Shown one piece after another: positions 13,101-28,100 of a stretch of DNA of 64,000 nt. Position 1 is the stretch's first letter; each line of letters begins with the position of its first letter. Made by a program: the position numbers and the translations under genes. The notes beneath the pieces are model-generated. The model was not told where the DNA came from, made no database searches, and worked only from the letters and a program-made list of their open reading frames with translations. Source of the DNA: Linanthus parryae (lineage: Eukaryota; Streptophyta; Magnoliopsida; Ericales; Polemoniaceae); NCBI GenBank assembly GCA_023055425.1, contig JALGPY010000002.1, positions 139,559,927 to 139,623,926 on the forward strand. The letters are read 5' to 3'.

Positions 13101-16100
13101 AGATTAATTTGTATAACCGATTGTTCATGGAAACAAATTGGTCAATTAGTTGGTTATAGAGATAACTCAAGGGATTTAAAGAGAGATTCCGACATAGGCG
13201 TTACATCAAAAGAGGCTTTTTCACTAACTGAAGCATGCAGCTCCAAAAAGATCACAACTCCAGTAATGAAACTAATGCTCTTTTATCAACTGTTTCATTT
13301 AGCACAAAGTCAATAAGCTCTTTTCCCAGATGAAAAGCTCATGAGATACTACTTATGTGACTATTCGAAGTAGCAAAGACAACCATTGAATGTTCAGAAG
13401 TCCGTGGCAAAAGGAGGCTTGTAGATATCTATATGCCAGGAAAAGATTGCGTGGATATTCCATTTGAAACATGTTCGTCATGTTAGCTGTCTTTCTCACA
13501 TAGACAACAATATAAATTTAGTGGGAAACGATTTAATAAATGAGTTTTCAAGGCATAATGTAACAGAAGAATGAATAAAATAATATCTGAAACGGCTACT
13601 AAGACTGGTACCTCAGATTTGAAGACCGCTTGGGATATAGAGTAGACGAAAACGCGCTAAAATTAATCTGCAACTTCAAACGGAAGACTGAATGAGAAGG
13701 AAGTACATGCCTAGAGATGAAGAGAACTGATCCTTAAAGTATATGCTACATCAGATGTTCAGTTTAGCTAAATCAATAAATGATGCTTAAAGCTATTGAT
13801 AAGTTATCTGAAACAAAAAACAAACAATGATAATGTCCTATGTCAAGAAGCAAAAAATCCAAGTCAAAACAATGTCAAGAACAGAGGGTTGCCAGCTAAC
13901 CATAAAGGCGACGTTAAGACCGTGGATTAAAACCCCATACTGTTACTGCCAATCAAATGATAGAAGAGCTAATGACAGAGATGGGAGTATTAACAGTCCT
14001 AAGTTTATTTTTCGTATTGAAAAGTGCTCTGAAAAGCTAACAGTAGTGCAGTCCTTGTATTGTATTTTCTCTGCTTAGGAAAGCCAAGTAGCCAACAATA
14101 CAAAAATTGGCACTCAGAAAGCGAGTTTATATGTAGTGGCAAGGAAAGACATGTCACAGCCACGAAACTGAAAAGTGAATCATTGAACCAAGACATTAGG
14201 AAATACCTCTTGTTAATAGAAAAGAGACAGATCCAGTAACAAATTGGTAGTGGTTCAAATTACCATATGGCCAGAGTCCCTCATTTAGGTCCATATCATG
14301 GCGTTAATAGCCTTTTGCCAGTTGTGAGAAGCTGTTATGACAGTTTGGCGGAAGAATAAAAAACCTTAATTCGCTTGTGTAAACGAACATTGCACAAGGC
14401 GGATATTCAAATGTGTTCTATATGGATTCCAATTCAAATCTTTGTTCCATCTAAATAGGTAGCTATCTAAAAAATGCCATAGTTAGTTACTAATTCTGAA
14501 CACATACACAGTGCTAGAAGCGAGATTACACAATCCATATTAAAGATAATGTGATGTTGCTTCTTCGATAAACACACTTATGAAGTTAGATATGGAATAG
14601 AGTTTCGAATGGTTACCAAGGCAGCATATCTTAACTATTATCATCTCTACAGACCTGGAAACAACATAAAAGAGTATCAGACTATAAGACATAATTAGAT
14701 GAGTGAAATTAACTCTCAGAACTTAATTACAGAGTCACTAATGAAGGCTTAATTAACTTTCCCCTTTAAAAAGAAATCCTGACCTCTCTACGTAATGGCT
14801 TCGACAGTGGTGTATCACTATCACCCCAAACTCTTACCTAATCATCGAAAATACCAACATCAGAAATTTATGTTAGTGATGGACACTATGACAGTGTGAA
14901 GTGGAAAGATCGAGTTCACGACAGCGTGAACAGTAAAAACCCATTCATAAATATTGGAGAGCCCTGGAAGACAGGGGAAACCTAAAACATAAATACCTTC
15001 AAAGCAGAAGGACAAACAGATTAACACCCATTACCAGAGATCACTGATCACATGAGTTGGACTAAGCAAATTGGTGGCAGTAATACCTAGATTTACGGAG
15101 CTAAACCAAATAATACATGAGAAAGAGGTAGATCTCACGTGAATAGATCAGGAAATAATTTCGTCCTTGGTTACTATGGAGGCACTAGATTCAATCAACA
15201 CAATTGTTCCATCAGATTCAATCACCACTTTCAAACCAAACCGAAGAAATTAGAATCGATCCAAGAGGGCTTCCACCAAGAGATGAACAGAGCGGTGTGA
15301 TCGGGCGAGAGAGAATTGGGTTTGAAACCTTTTCAAATAGAAAAACGTGATTTTTGGCCGGTGTTATGATAGGCTTTTTTGTGAGTTACATGTCTGGCCC
15401 ACTTGTGTGTGAACCTATGTTACCAGAAACGTAAAAGTAGCCGCGTTTCTCGTTCCGAGCCGTATGTACCGAAACGCGGTACGTTTTCGACCCGAAACGC
15501 AGAAAGCATCGACCCAAACGTTTCGTAGAGCGAGTACATAATTGACGTGTTTATATTTCTAGTTTTTAGTGGCACTTATTTGCACGAAGTTATGTTATCA
15601 TAATAACTGGATTTGAGAATGTAAGTATGGAACTACTTTTGTTAATATTGTTGGACTTTTTAGGTAACTGTGGGAAAAACTGTTCCTAAATAGTGTTCCT
15701 CGTTCCTAGTAATTGTATTTCGTCCCGGACATCGTTCCGGAGAAGCCTACCCCTAGCGTACCCCGTACCGGCACCTATCGCGTTTCCCGTTCCCGTACCC
15801 GTCCCACGTACCGCAGCGTACCACGTTTCTGGTAACATAGGTGTGAACCGATAAAAAATGATATCCTTGTTTGCTATCCATCTGATGGTGTTTGGTTGGT
15901 AAACTTGTGTTTGGTAGGAGGTGACATATTTTGGGGATAGCTTAATCCCCATATAGATGTTACGTTTAATTTCAAATTCGGTCCTGTTGAGAGATTAAGC
16001 ACCGCGAGAGAGGAGCACCATAGTATGATTTGAGACACCCACTTACCTAAAAGGTCAACCTTATGAGTTAGGGCCGAAATCATACTATATTAACCATGAA

Positions 16101-19100
16101 CCTCATGTCCACCATCCCGATGTGGGACAAACTGCTCACACATGATACCCAACAATCTCCCCCTTCATGTGTGACCCCTTCAACATGCTCCCCCTCGCCC
16201 GGAAGCATTTGCCGAATTTCTTGGAATCGCCTTTGTGAGAGTGCACCGGACCACCATCTGCCAGACCACCTGCTGCAACACAGGAATTTGACCGTCTGCA
16301 GGAACACCTGGTCCACCATTCATGGAAGACCCATCCATGAGAACACCGCACATCTCACCCTTGATTCACCACGGCAGCGCGCACGAACCATCGGCTCTGA
16401 TACCACTTGTTGAGAGATTAAGCACCGCGAGAGAGGAGCACCATAGTATGATTTGAGACACCCACTTACCCAAAAGGTCAACCTTATGAGTTAGGGCCCA
16501 AATCATACTATATTAACCATGAACCTCATGTCCACCATCCCGATGTGGGACAAACTGCTCACACATGATACCCAACAGGTCCAACTTGTTCACTTTGCCA
16601 AGGTTTCTCCACTAATCAATTTGCGACCTACCTTTAATTAGATCATCATTTCCATTAATGAGGCACGTCTTACTCGCTTGTCTTTCTATAAAACTAGGTC
16701 CACTAATTGATACTCTTATTTAAATCTAAGCCATTTCTCCTAGTGCTGTTCATTAATGCCGGTAACCCAAGGGTTTAGAGGTTTAGGCCCCCTGCCATGG
16801 GTTCCTATAACTAAACCCTTACCTAGGCTACCTCCGTTCACCACCTCACACTCTCCCTATGACACTCCTAATTTCACCATGCCGAGATCGTGAAAAACAA
16901 TTGACTCCCCTTCTAACTGTCATTCTTCGATCCTTCCTCACCTTCTCTGTCCCTCTCCCCTTTGCATCACCACTGAGCGAAAGTAGGTGTCCTCAACACA
17001 TAAATGTAGAGCTCTATCTTTGGAAGAGCCCTAATTGTCAAAGTTTCGTCAGTTCAAATCTGTGAACCTTGAATTTTGATCAACCACCTTTTCTGGAACA
17101 ATGAATTTGATCTGTTGGAGAGTTGTCGTGGTTGGTTGATGTGATGGTCTATCTCCACCAGCGAGAGTCAAATTCAAACGATACATAACAAACTCAAAAT
17201 AAAATATCGAGTTCCAATTCTAATCCGGAATGTTTTCTTATCTATAATCTGCCTAACAATCTCAGGATTCAAGAAGTGGAATGGAGAAACTTCACTTTTT
17301 CGCCTAAAATCATCGGCAGCACGACTCAGTTTCCAACCAATCTGACCCTCCACCAAACTCCATAGCCAAACAGTTATACAAATGGTGCAATTGAAGAAAC
17401 ATGGCTATTGCAGAGATACAATTGAGACTTTTGAAAATGTAGGGACCAATTTGAGATTTTTCTTAAATGTTAAGGGTGCAAAGTGGATCTTAATTTCCAA
17501 AGAAAAAGAGTGAATCTCTGCTTAACAAATTCCGAATTAGTGCTCTAGCTGACAGTTACAACTTGAAAGCAGAACTGACCCTTCTTTTATTAATTGGGAT
17601 GTCTGCTTTGTTTTGACAAGTCTGCCATCTTCAGTGAGCTTTATCTAATCTTTAGTGTCTTTGCTTTTATGTCAGGCAAGGATTCATAGGTTTTTGCAGA
17701 AGACAAAGAAAAATGGTGCTTTAAAAAAGGGCGCCGAAGAAGGGTCCAATTTAGAAGTTAAAGACCAACAGAAATTGAGGAAGAGAGTTACCATATTGAT
17801 GAAGAAACAAAAGCTTCAGCAAGTAAGAGGAATAGTGAAAGCACATGATGATGCAAAACCTTGGGGTCAAGAGGCTCAAGTCAAGGTTTGTTATCTTTAG
17901 GGTTGAGGTAGAATTCAAGCTTCTACTAGTAGCACAATTTTCATTAATAATGGTGTCTGAATACTTCCAGGTTGGAAGCCGTTTAATTCAATTATTGATG
18001 GAGAATGCCTATATACAACCTCCAGCTGAACAGATGGGAGATGATCCACCTGATATACGCCCTGCATTTTTACATTCTTTGAAAACTACAAAGGGATCAC
18101 AGTGAGATCATATCTCTTTTCTTCTCCTCCGTTTTCCTTTCTTTCTCTCTCTCTAATGATTATGCATGTATTTTGGCTATTTTTCAATAGGTGCAGCAGG
18201 AGATATGGAGTCATTGAGTGTGATCCTTTAGTGCGGAAAGGTCTAGAGAGGACCGTAAGTGCAACACGTGGATTCATTTGAATTGCAGCTGCAGATGCAA
18301 CATATTTTCTTCATTGTTTTCGTCTATGCACACATTTCTATCTTTGAAGCATATAAATGATTCTACTTTATGTTTTATATAATAGGCAAGGCACATGGTT
18401 ATTCCATACATGCCGATGTTGGTACCACCGTTGAACTGGACAGGGTATGGTAACAACGTTTCATTTATCATGAATTTGTCTATTACATGCACATATATAA
18501 GATGCTTCTACGTGTGTCTAACTCAGAATTTATGATTGTGGAAAACATTGGCTACTACAGAACAATCAGTCACATTATTTTGTTATATATAAGATAATCC
18601 TCACTGAAAATCTTCTATCTCCCGCTGCATGTAACTATATGTATATCATTTGTTTTGGGATAATATAACCAATCTAATTGTTTACTTGTTTGGTATAATT
18701 TCTCTATCCCAACAGGTATAACAAAGGAGCATATTTATTCTTACCATCTTGTGTTATGCGTATACATGGAGCAAGGCAGCAGCGTGATGCGTTAAAAAGA
18801 TGTCCAAAAGAGCAGTTTGAGCAAGTTTATGAGGTTAGGGAACTATTGCTCTCTTTGATTCTTTCTCCCCGTCTCATAATTTTGGTTCATCTTTCACTAT
18901 TAAGGTGTACCAAACTGAACTCCACGCCCTGAAACAGGATCACTTAAAAACATTATTTTTCAAACTTACACTCTTAAAGCGGCTATATTTACAGTAGAGC
19001 ATATAGGGACAATACTGGAAATTAATCTTCGCAAAAGGTGGTGTAATACTTGTATGTCCCGTTTAAGGTTAAAGAGTTCCCAGGAAGGACTACAGTTATG

Positions 19101-22100
19101 GGAGGGTGTATATATTTTCCTAGTATTATGTTTCTGTTGTATGATTAGTAGTTCAAGACTTCAACTTCCATATAGTGGTACTAGGAAACTATTTTAGTCT
19201 TTATATGCGCTATTATTGACCTTCAATTGAATCTATAACTCCTCCCTCCCTCCCTCTTTTATCTCATCTCCAGGCCCTTAATACACTTGGCAATACAAAA
19301 TGGAGGGTGAATAAACGGGTTCTTGGAGTCGTAGACAGGATATGGGCTAGTGGAGGCCGTCTTGCAAGTTTGGTCGATCGAGATGATGTAAGTAAACATA
19401 TCTTCTTGCTTCAGTTTCTCTTTAACTGTCGATGACATTTAATGACTGCTTCAATTTTTGTGACAACAGGTTCTTCTACCAGAAAAACCAGATACAGAAG
19501 ATGAAGACGAAATCAAGAAATGGAAATGGAAACTCAGAAGTGCAAAGAAAGAGAACAGCGAGCGGCATTCTCAGCGCTGTGATATAGAACTCAAACTAGC
19601 AGTAAGTGACTTTCCTCTTTTAGGTTTTCTAGCTCTATGTAATGTTCTTCTATGAAATAAACTTGTCATTTGGAATTCATGTGCAGGTCGCACGGAAGAT
19701 GAAGGACGAAGAGGGGTTTTTTTATCCTCACAATCTTGATTTTCGTGGCCGTGCATATCCTATGCATCCATATTTAAACCATCTTGGGTCTGATCTATGT
19801 CGTGGGGTATTGGAGTTTGCAGAAGGACGCCCTCTTGGAGAGTCTGGCTTACGATGGCTGAAGATACATGCAGCTAATGTGTATGGTGGTGGTGTAGACA
19901 AGCTGTCATATGAAGGTCGGGTAGCGTTTACTGAGAATCATGTGGATGATATATTTGATTCTGCAGACCGACCTTTAGAAGGAAGGCGCTGGTGGTTGGG
20001 TGCAGAAGATCCACTTCAATGCTTGGCTACATGCATTAATCTTGCTGAAGCGTTAAGAAGCCCCTCCCCAGAAACTACTATTTCTCACATGCCTGTCCAC
20101 CAGGTATCAAGATCATATTATATGAATTTCTTGTATAGAAAATGGCTCAGTTTGCTTTTGGCGACAATGATAAACAAATTGTTTGAACAGTCACTTTGTG
20201 TACTGGTAATTAATAAAGAGAAAAAAGTGAGGCAGCAAGAGGACTAGGCATGAACTAACTTCTTAATTAGACGTTGGCTGCTCAAACTATGGTTGTTGGA
20301 ACTTGGAAGTTGGAACACCTGGCACTTCATCAGTCTGTCCATTAGGTTTTATAAATTTCTTGTTTTTTTGGGGAAGAGGGGCTCAATTTATCGATGAAAC
20401 AACAGCTAATGCACTATCTTGTTTATGTAACTAGACCAACTGTAATGCTATGGACACCATCTCTTTAGTTCCCCTATATTCTTGTATAAGTGATACATCA
20501 AAAGAGTGTTTCCTGGTTGGTTCACCTCAGTCCATGAAGAGTAATCTCATGTCTGAGCTATTTCTACGCTGTCCTTATATATTATGGATTGTAGTCATAT
20601 GTATACAACCAAATGCTAACTTATCTCTGTCAGGCATGCGTAGGAAAACCAGTTCATACTTCCCAGTAGGATGAATCAAGTTGCGATTTTGTAAAAGGAA
20701 GGAATCCATATGAAAATGCTTATTTTCCGTCTGTGTCGTGTCTGACCATTTAAAATAATCTCTGATTGTTCTAAGCATACCTATCTGGCCTTTTATGCTC
20801 GTGAGAAAATTGAAGAGAACTACTCCCTCCTGAAATGACTGTCCCATCTTGAAACTTTTCGGGGACATGCATTAATTGCACACATGATTGAATTTTGTAA
20901 TGACAGTAACGCAATTGTCCCTTTTTTTCCATTTCCAACTCAAGTACAATTACATCTTATTGGGCAATCTTGTCAAGGTATCCATTTTAAAACATGGAAA
21001 ATGAAAGTGCTCATTTATTTCGGGTCCCAAAATAGAAAAGTGGACAGTTTGTTGGGTGGATGGAGTATATGAGTGTTCATTCTTTCTAGATAGTATTTTT
21101 TTTAATGTGTATAGTTGTGGTGATTTTTTTTAATGTGTATATGATTGTTCTCGGATCTTTCATTATTCCATTTATAAATGACGTTTTCATTTTTAATTTT
21201 TGGTACTTCAGGATGGATCATGCAATGGCTTACAACATTATGCTGCTCTTGGGAGGGACACGGTAAAGCACGATGTGTACTTTTATTGGTTGTTGAAGAC
21301 TGTTTGCTGCATATTGAACTCGTATTTTTAAGCCTAGTATCTAGGATTAGTATTACATGGAGTTCTACGCAAGGCCTTTACTCGGTTGTCATGGTCTAGC
21401 TTAAACCACTGTTCCTATGAGGTGTTTGAGACTGGAACTCTTGTCTCTCTTTCAAAAGCTGTCCCCATGATATTTAGAATAAGTTAAACTTTAACTAGGA
21501 TGCTTCTTGGGTACTAAACATGTCCAAGGATCATACTACATGTGTGCTCTATGCTACAAATCAAAATGTCAATATGATTATACTCAAAAGATTGTAGTTA
21601 TGACTACTGATAAAAGCTGATTTTTGCATAGAACAATTTCAAAGAAAAAACTGGCGGTTACTTCTATTAAATGCATCTGTTAAAAACATTTTTTTTTTAC
21701 AGAGAGCAACTATTTTGGCCTCACTAAATGCTCACTGGAACTTTACAGGCTTACAGAGGAAAACAAATAAATCCTGTAAAGTTTGAATTACATGACATAA
21801 ACATGAAAATGATTGCTCTGAAAATGAAATTAAGTATTGTATCAGAAAGTAGAAGATCGTCATGTTCATCGAAGTCAAAGAGTATGAGCAAAATTCAAAG
21901 CCTATTTATTAATATTCATCAACTTCAGACCAAAGAAAAAAAGAAAAGGACAAATAGAAATTCAGGAAGAAAATTAATATTACGAGTGAGGAAACTGAAA
22001 ACCATGAAAAGACAGAAACATCTTACCATCATAACAGAATGAAAGAGAATCACCATTCTTGTAGGAATGCGAGGCTTCCAAACCTCTTGAAACTGATAAT

Positions 22101-25100
22101 TATAGTTCAAGTTATTTGGCCAATGAAAATGTCTGTGTACCTGGGTGGTCAACTCCAAAACTTGGGTGGATAATAGCTGAAAATATGAGCATAATTGTGA
22201 TGGCATTTCTACTATTGCACTATGGAAGATGTTAGAAAGTTTTACCAAAAGTGGAGGGCATGTAGGGATTGAAAAATGCTTCACCAAAATGTTAATGTTA
22301 ACTCCTATGTTAGTATTGGTATTGATTGTCTTTCCAAGGATATACATGCCTTCTGTTTTGCCTGCGATATTTTAACTGTATGCGTGGTCACAACTGACAC
22401 ATTTGGAGTTATAATTTTGGGCACTTGGGATGAATGGGTACATATATGCTATACATTTCATATTTTTATGAATGAGTCTTGACTTGTGAGATATGATGCA
22501 GAGCGCAAGGTAGAAAAAACCAATCTAAAAGTTAGGTCATATCATCGTACCTCACCACTCAGAGATATGATGGAAATAACAATGAGATTTAACAATGAAA
22601 AGGATCATGTTCACCTGCATCAAAAATAAAAAAAAGGATCATGTTCACCTGCATGCCTCCAACTGCATTAATTTGTATCCATGATGTGAATGAGTTACAA
22701 GGCTGCCCGACCTTGTGAGCAAGTGTCCGTAGAACTTAAATGTGCAATGTTTATATACACCTCAGATAGGTGTGCGAGCAGAAGTTGCGTACTTATTATT
22801 TTCTTGCATCTTTGGTCGTAGTAGATGGTCTAAACTCTAAACAGGTAGGTTGATGAAGCTTATCATTTTATAATTAAATTTTGGTTAGTAAATTTTTGGA
22901 AGATGTCTGTGCTATACATTTCGTTATTGCTTATGATCAGACACATTTGTTGTAGTTTTCTAGGTGGTGCTATCACTTTGAGTTTTGTTCAAATTTACTC
23001 CTACCTAGAAGAAATTATGCTTGACTTGCAAAACAGTTCCTTCAAGTTACATTGCACAAATACCTGGAATTCGTATATGGTCCTAATATAATTGGTAATG
23101 TGATTCAGCTTGGAGCAACTGCCGTCAATCTTGTGGCAGGAGACAAGCCAGCCGACGTCTACTCAGGAATTGCTTCTAGGTAAATTGTTTCCTTGCGATA
23201 TATATATCTATATCTATCTATGTATATATATTATATATGTCTGTTCCTTCCGTCTTCTTATCTGCTACCTTCAGTTCTTGCTTCTCCCCTGCTTAACCTT
23301 TATTTACATAATGGTGTTGGTGGGGGCGGGGTTTGTGTAAGAATTTCTCGTGATTTTTTAATTGCTAGCCTAAAGATCATATAAGGTCATCAATTTGTAA
23401 CTGTAAGAGACATATTTTTTAACTGGCAATTGTCAAATTATCTATCGAATCTTTTTGATTGACAACTAATTGTAGAAGATGGATGACTACACAAAACTTC
23501 TCAGATCTGTGTGATTGAATGGTGGCTACCTCACTGGCAGAAGCTGCAAACGCATAACTAATCATACTTAGGCCACCTCCAAGTCTCCAACCAAACACTT
23601 CTCCTTCCCGTCAGGGGCCTACTTATTTTCTCCTTCCCTCCTCCCTCGACTACAATATCATTCAACTAAAGTATCGTCTCCGACCGAAAAACTTCTGTCA
23701 TCCGATTAAATTAATTCTTAGCAATGTTACACCATTGATTAATGACATCGACAGACTAGAGGATAACCTGTGCCCTCAGGGCACTAACAAACTAACATCA
23801 AAGAAATTCGGAAGAAAAAATTGCAAAAAGTTTTCTTTATTTTTAACTTTTGTTGGAGGTTCCGAAACTTGAATTACAGTACATTGTGATTAAATTTCTT
23901 TTAATAATTCTTCATGTTTCATAATTAACCTTCATTTTACAAAGTAGCCAACTTAGCAATGATTTAAGTAGTCAAAAGTTCCTTTCCACAATTGTAGAGT
24001 CCAAATTTGTGAGAACACTCCAAAATCGTGGTCCCATGCCCTAACTCCCAAAACTTTTCCCACTACCAACTATGTGGTCCTTAGAAATAATGATTGAAAG
24101 ACACTTTCCCTTTTTGGTATTAAGATGTCTTTCCCACCTGTTTTTTTTCAAAAACATTTCCACAAGTATGTATCATCTAATGGCCAAGATTCATTTGATG
24201 CGAAGGCTCTAACGACATTTCAGCACAAACGATGCTCTACTTTATTGTATAGATATGTTGGTACATGCAAACAATTAAAAAATTAATAATTTTAATTATT
24301 GCAAGAATAATATGTTCCAACATTAATATGTTCTAAAATAAAACTCCAATTTACGATAGTTAAATATACTAAAACTTAGTGCCAACAGCTTCCCCTGTGA
24401 GAGGAAAGCCAAGGCGGTTTCCCCGTCTCCTCACTTGGTTGGGGACAACCACTTCTTCTCCTTCCCTTCCCCTCATGCGGTTGGAGATTCCCTTAGATGT
24501 GTGTGTTGACAATAAGTTGAAGCAAACTAAAGATGACTTGAGAGAAGTTATTGGATCTAGAAGGTGCAACAAACGCACATCTCTTTTTGCAGAACCAACA
24601 TCAGAACCACAGAAGAATGGCACTTCATGATCGTTTCCATCTTTACCACCTCAGGTGTCCATCACTTCATGCAGACCTTGGCCAATGAAGCCATAATTGT
24701 CTGCGGGATACAAACTGATACCAATAGTAGACAACTTAATATATCATGAACATGATGCAACAAGTATGAAGTCAACTTGCCGTCAATCTTTTACATCAAA
24801 CACAATTAGCTAGCAGTCACATGTAAGGCCTTCTTTGATAAAAAATTTTAATTCTAGAGTTGGTTGAAATTTCAAACAAACTGTTACACGCTTGGAGAGT
24901 AGATATCAGGGTAAAACAGGTTGCAAGAGACCTAAGTTATCAAGTGGGATATGTTATGTGTATCAGAGTCCTACTTTCTTGTGTTTATATTTACAATAGG
25001 AAGAATCCATTATAATCTGAGAATTTCCTGTGTGTTATATTCAATAACTAGTGTTGTGCGTTGAATGCATCTTTCTACAGATTATATTGTGAGATACGAA

Positions 25101-28100
25101 AAGAGCACGGATTTTGCCTCTTTCTAAAGTCTAACCCGTCTTGTGAAATCTAATTCCAAGCAAACATAACATTCGATCAAGAAAGGTGTTAGACCATGAT
25201 CAAACAGTGTGCTCTCAGGATGCTAGTGGTGTTTTTGCAAGAAACTGTGGTCAAGCACCAGGATACTAAGTACACAGATGCATCCTATTTTCGAGAGCAT
25301 GCAATTTATTAAGAGTTTTGCAGGCTACCTCAAATACAGCGTTTCTAAACACGTTTCGCTATTTGAAGTGACCTTTCTAGATGAGTGATATTGAAGTGTG
25401 TGGTCTATTATTAGCCAGTTTCCAAATTATTGTTCTGTTATAGGTATTTGATTGAGTTCTCACCAGTGAGGAACATCAATTTACCTCGACGAGCTAGCTA
25501 AAGCTAGGAAGTTGTTTGGTCAGATTGCAGGATATTATCAAGATGGGTTAATTAGCTGGAAGCATTACCAGCTAGGGGTGAAAAGAATACCTTGATCATT
25601 ATTACTCTTTCACTCTTTTACTAAGATCAACCTCTTTATCATCCGTCCCTGCCAGAAAGTTGGGTGAACTCCGAAAACTCACTCTTATGGGCAGTTAAGT
25701 TTTAGGTGAAAGTTGACTCTATACTCGGGATAAGCTTTGGCAATGGTTATCTATCCCCTTTCTGATGATTCTTCTTGAAGAAATAGTTATGGGTTGAATG
25801 GTGGGAAGCAGCTCTCTGAGGATGTTTGTCCATACTGTGGATGCCTTGGCTGCGATATTAAGCATGAGGGTTGAATCAGTTTTATTTTGATGGGTAATCA
25901 AAAGCTTAATAGGTCATACTCCCATAACCTACACCGCAAAAGAAGTAGAACTACAGAAAAAAAACCAATGCACCTTTCTTTTTTTTTTTTTCAAAAATTG
26001 AACAAATGATAGATATAAAGCTGAGCTGTTTGTACGAATGCCATTCCGGAAGAAATCAAAGGATGGGGCTTCTAACAAAGAAATCAGACATACTCAATCT
26101 CATTAGTAATGTGCATGTTAGACACCCTCCAAATGACCCACATTACGTGGAAGCAACGGAACAATTTGTCAACTCTGCTTCTCTCTATCCATGCATGTGC
26201 CACCAAAGCAAACGAGAAGGCGATTAGTGTGGAGTAATAGTAGGATAAACACAAATGCTGAACTTTGATACTGTATCCCAGAAGGATCACACAACAGGAC
26301 ACTGAAGCAGAAGCTGTAGTTGGTGCAACATGTCAGTTTAAAGTTAGTGAAGGTGGGGAATCAATTATCTGTATGATCACTGACCAATTATCCCTTGAGC
26401 CTTAAGTTACACAACACAAACATATGATGTAAGCATGATTAACAAACTAGTTAATATTGAGGTATGCTTTTAGACTACTAGGGCACCATCTGTACCTAAA
26501 GACAGTTCTTATAAAATGTTTTAATTCCAAAACACATACATGTTGGTCAGTGTCCATTTTACACACCCATGTTTCCAGTTTAAAGGAAAATGAAGGGCGG
26601 GTCGATTGACACGCTTCTAATCATTGGTTGAATAGGTATATTTCTTTTAGTATGGGCCGTAACTCTGTCAAATTCCTATTTCATAGATTACGTCAATGCC
26701 CTTCATTTGAGACTATTTATCACAGTAAGTTCCCTCAGAGTGTAACGGATTACACAAATGCCCATCAAGCTAACAAACCCATCGGTTCTCTCTTTCCCTT
26801 CCTGTCTGCCACCACCACCACCACCACCACCACCACCACCACCATCATCATCATCAAGACACTGAAGCACTATTGCTTCGCAAAACTTCAAGTGGCGGGC
26901 TGACAATGCCTTGAAGCAACAATATCATAAGAGAAAAACTGGGTCCTTACGGCAATTCTACAGGAGATAGAGAGAGACAGTCAAGGTCTCTCTGAAGCTA
27001 TGGGAATGTTTCTGTTTTACTAAACAATATCAAGCTCCCTGATGGAGTGAACTAAAGTTACTCAGGCTAGATCCTAAGCACATTCCGAGTTCGGTAGCAG
27101 GGATTGTGGTAGTGCCAATTGAGGGATAATCAGTGGGTTGTGGGGTTTTGGGTTCGAAGTGGGGGGTTAAATTTTGGTGAAGACGGATGGATTCATGGAG
27201 ATCCTGGTAAGTTCTAAAGGTTGATAAAGACAATGTAGTTGTTATGATGGGGTTGAGTCTGATATTTGATGTTGTCTAGAGTTTGATGGAATAATATTCG
27301 GGCATCGAGGGGTTTGTGTTTGTAAGGATGGTGCCTCAGTGGCTGTGGATTAGGTCTGTGGTGGACTGCGGCAAGGGGTATGGTTGGTAGGTGGCTGCTA
27401 GAGGTTCTGAAGAGATAGAGTGAGAAATGATAGTGGTATTAAATTAAAGATGCAAGAGTGATTGAGTGGGAGTTGGTTCCCTCCAATTTGGTTTGAGTAC
27501 CTGGAAGATAGATCATTCACTCATTGTGCTTTAGTATGTATTGCCTTCATCCACAAAAGTTGCCCATTTTAAACTCTTAACTTTGGGGCATGTAATAAAT
27601 AGACAGATATACATATTGTGATGTTATCTACATAACTATCATTTATTTTTGTTTGTTTCGAAGACCATTATTAACACATTTTGGTGGGCAATATGGTTAA
27701 TTCATTAAGTTTTACATCTTGAAAAAATAAGTGGACAACTAGGGACATCCTCAAATAGGAAAGTGGACCACTTTTTGTGGTATGGGGGAGAAGATTTTAA
27801 AACAAAATAGTACCAGCATCCAGTGCTCATTTAGCTTACTTAATCTGAGGCATGAGTTTTTCCCAACAAGTACGATCAAGAGTTTCCTTATCCTGTACAA
27901 ATAGTGACTGCTATCTTTAAGGTTATACAGCCGGCTGCTCTCCAACTACATATTTCTATTAAGCTACTGCAAATCCAGCAGGATCATTTGAAGTTTCCTT
28001 TGTTGCTATTGATCGGGTGCTGTATTGCTGTACATATTGAGTCCATTGGTTAAAATTGCAAGTTGTCTGCAACGGGCCTTGTTTATGTTCTAATTTTGAA

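Larger units (their letters stand above)
15985..16577 (-). mobile_element. Complete TRIM retrotransposon (593 bp) in RPOT intron 1
   Basis: This is a terminal-repeat retrotransposon in miniature. Two 170-bp direct repeats (15985-16154 and 16408-16577) differ at only two positions and begin TGTTGAG and end CCAACA. The 5-bp target duplication GGTCC occurs at 15980-15984 and 16578-16582. The element points to the minus strand. The complement of a Met-tRNA primer binding site (TGGTATCAGAGCC) lies at 16393-16405, 2 bp from the 5' LTR. The complement of a polypurine tract (GAAGGGGGAGAT) lies at 16155-16166, touching the 3' LTR. The LTR contains a GTCCCACATCGGG-like word, widespread in plant TRIMs. 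The internal region is about 250 bp and non-coding, so it moves with proteins from other elements. I see no 5S rRNA-like sequence, so it is not Cassandra. Confidence 0.93.
10190..17675 (+). other. RPOT intron 1 (7.5 kb)
   Basis: The first intron is bounded by GTGAGT and TCAG and is the longest in the gene. It contains no ORF with recognisable homology. A poly-A/(CA)n tract lies near 10395-10421. The stretch from 10430 to 15400 is AT-rich with no structure I could assign. Two well-bounded transposable elements sit close together at 15415-15840 and 15985-16577. A CT-rich, GC-higher stretch at 16780-16990 is also unassigned. Confidence 0.9.

Noticed and set aside
15985..16577. Cassandra-type TRIM with 5S rRNA-like LTR
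   Set aside because: I see no 5S-like internal promoter words in the 170-bp LTR, so it is another TRIM family.
20104..20247. Extension of RPOT exon 9 past 20103
   Set aside because: The frame stays open to a TAG at 20245-20247, but GTATCA at 20104 is the donor. The conserved motif A exon at 21212 joins in phase, so the extra 48 codons are intron read-through.
24369..24630. Overlapping ORFs on both strands in RPOT intron 11
   Set aside because: They are short, have no motif, and overlap each other antiparallel in a GC-richer patch.
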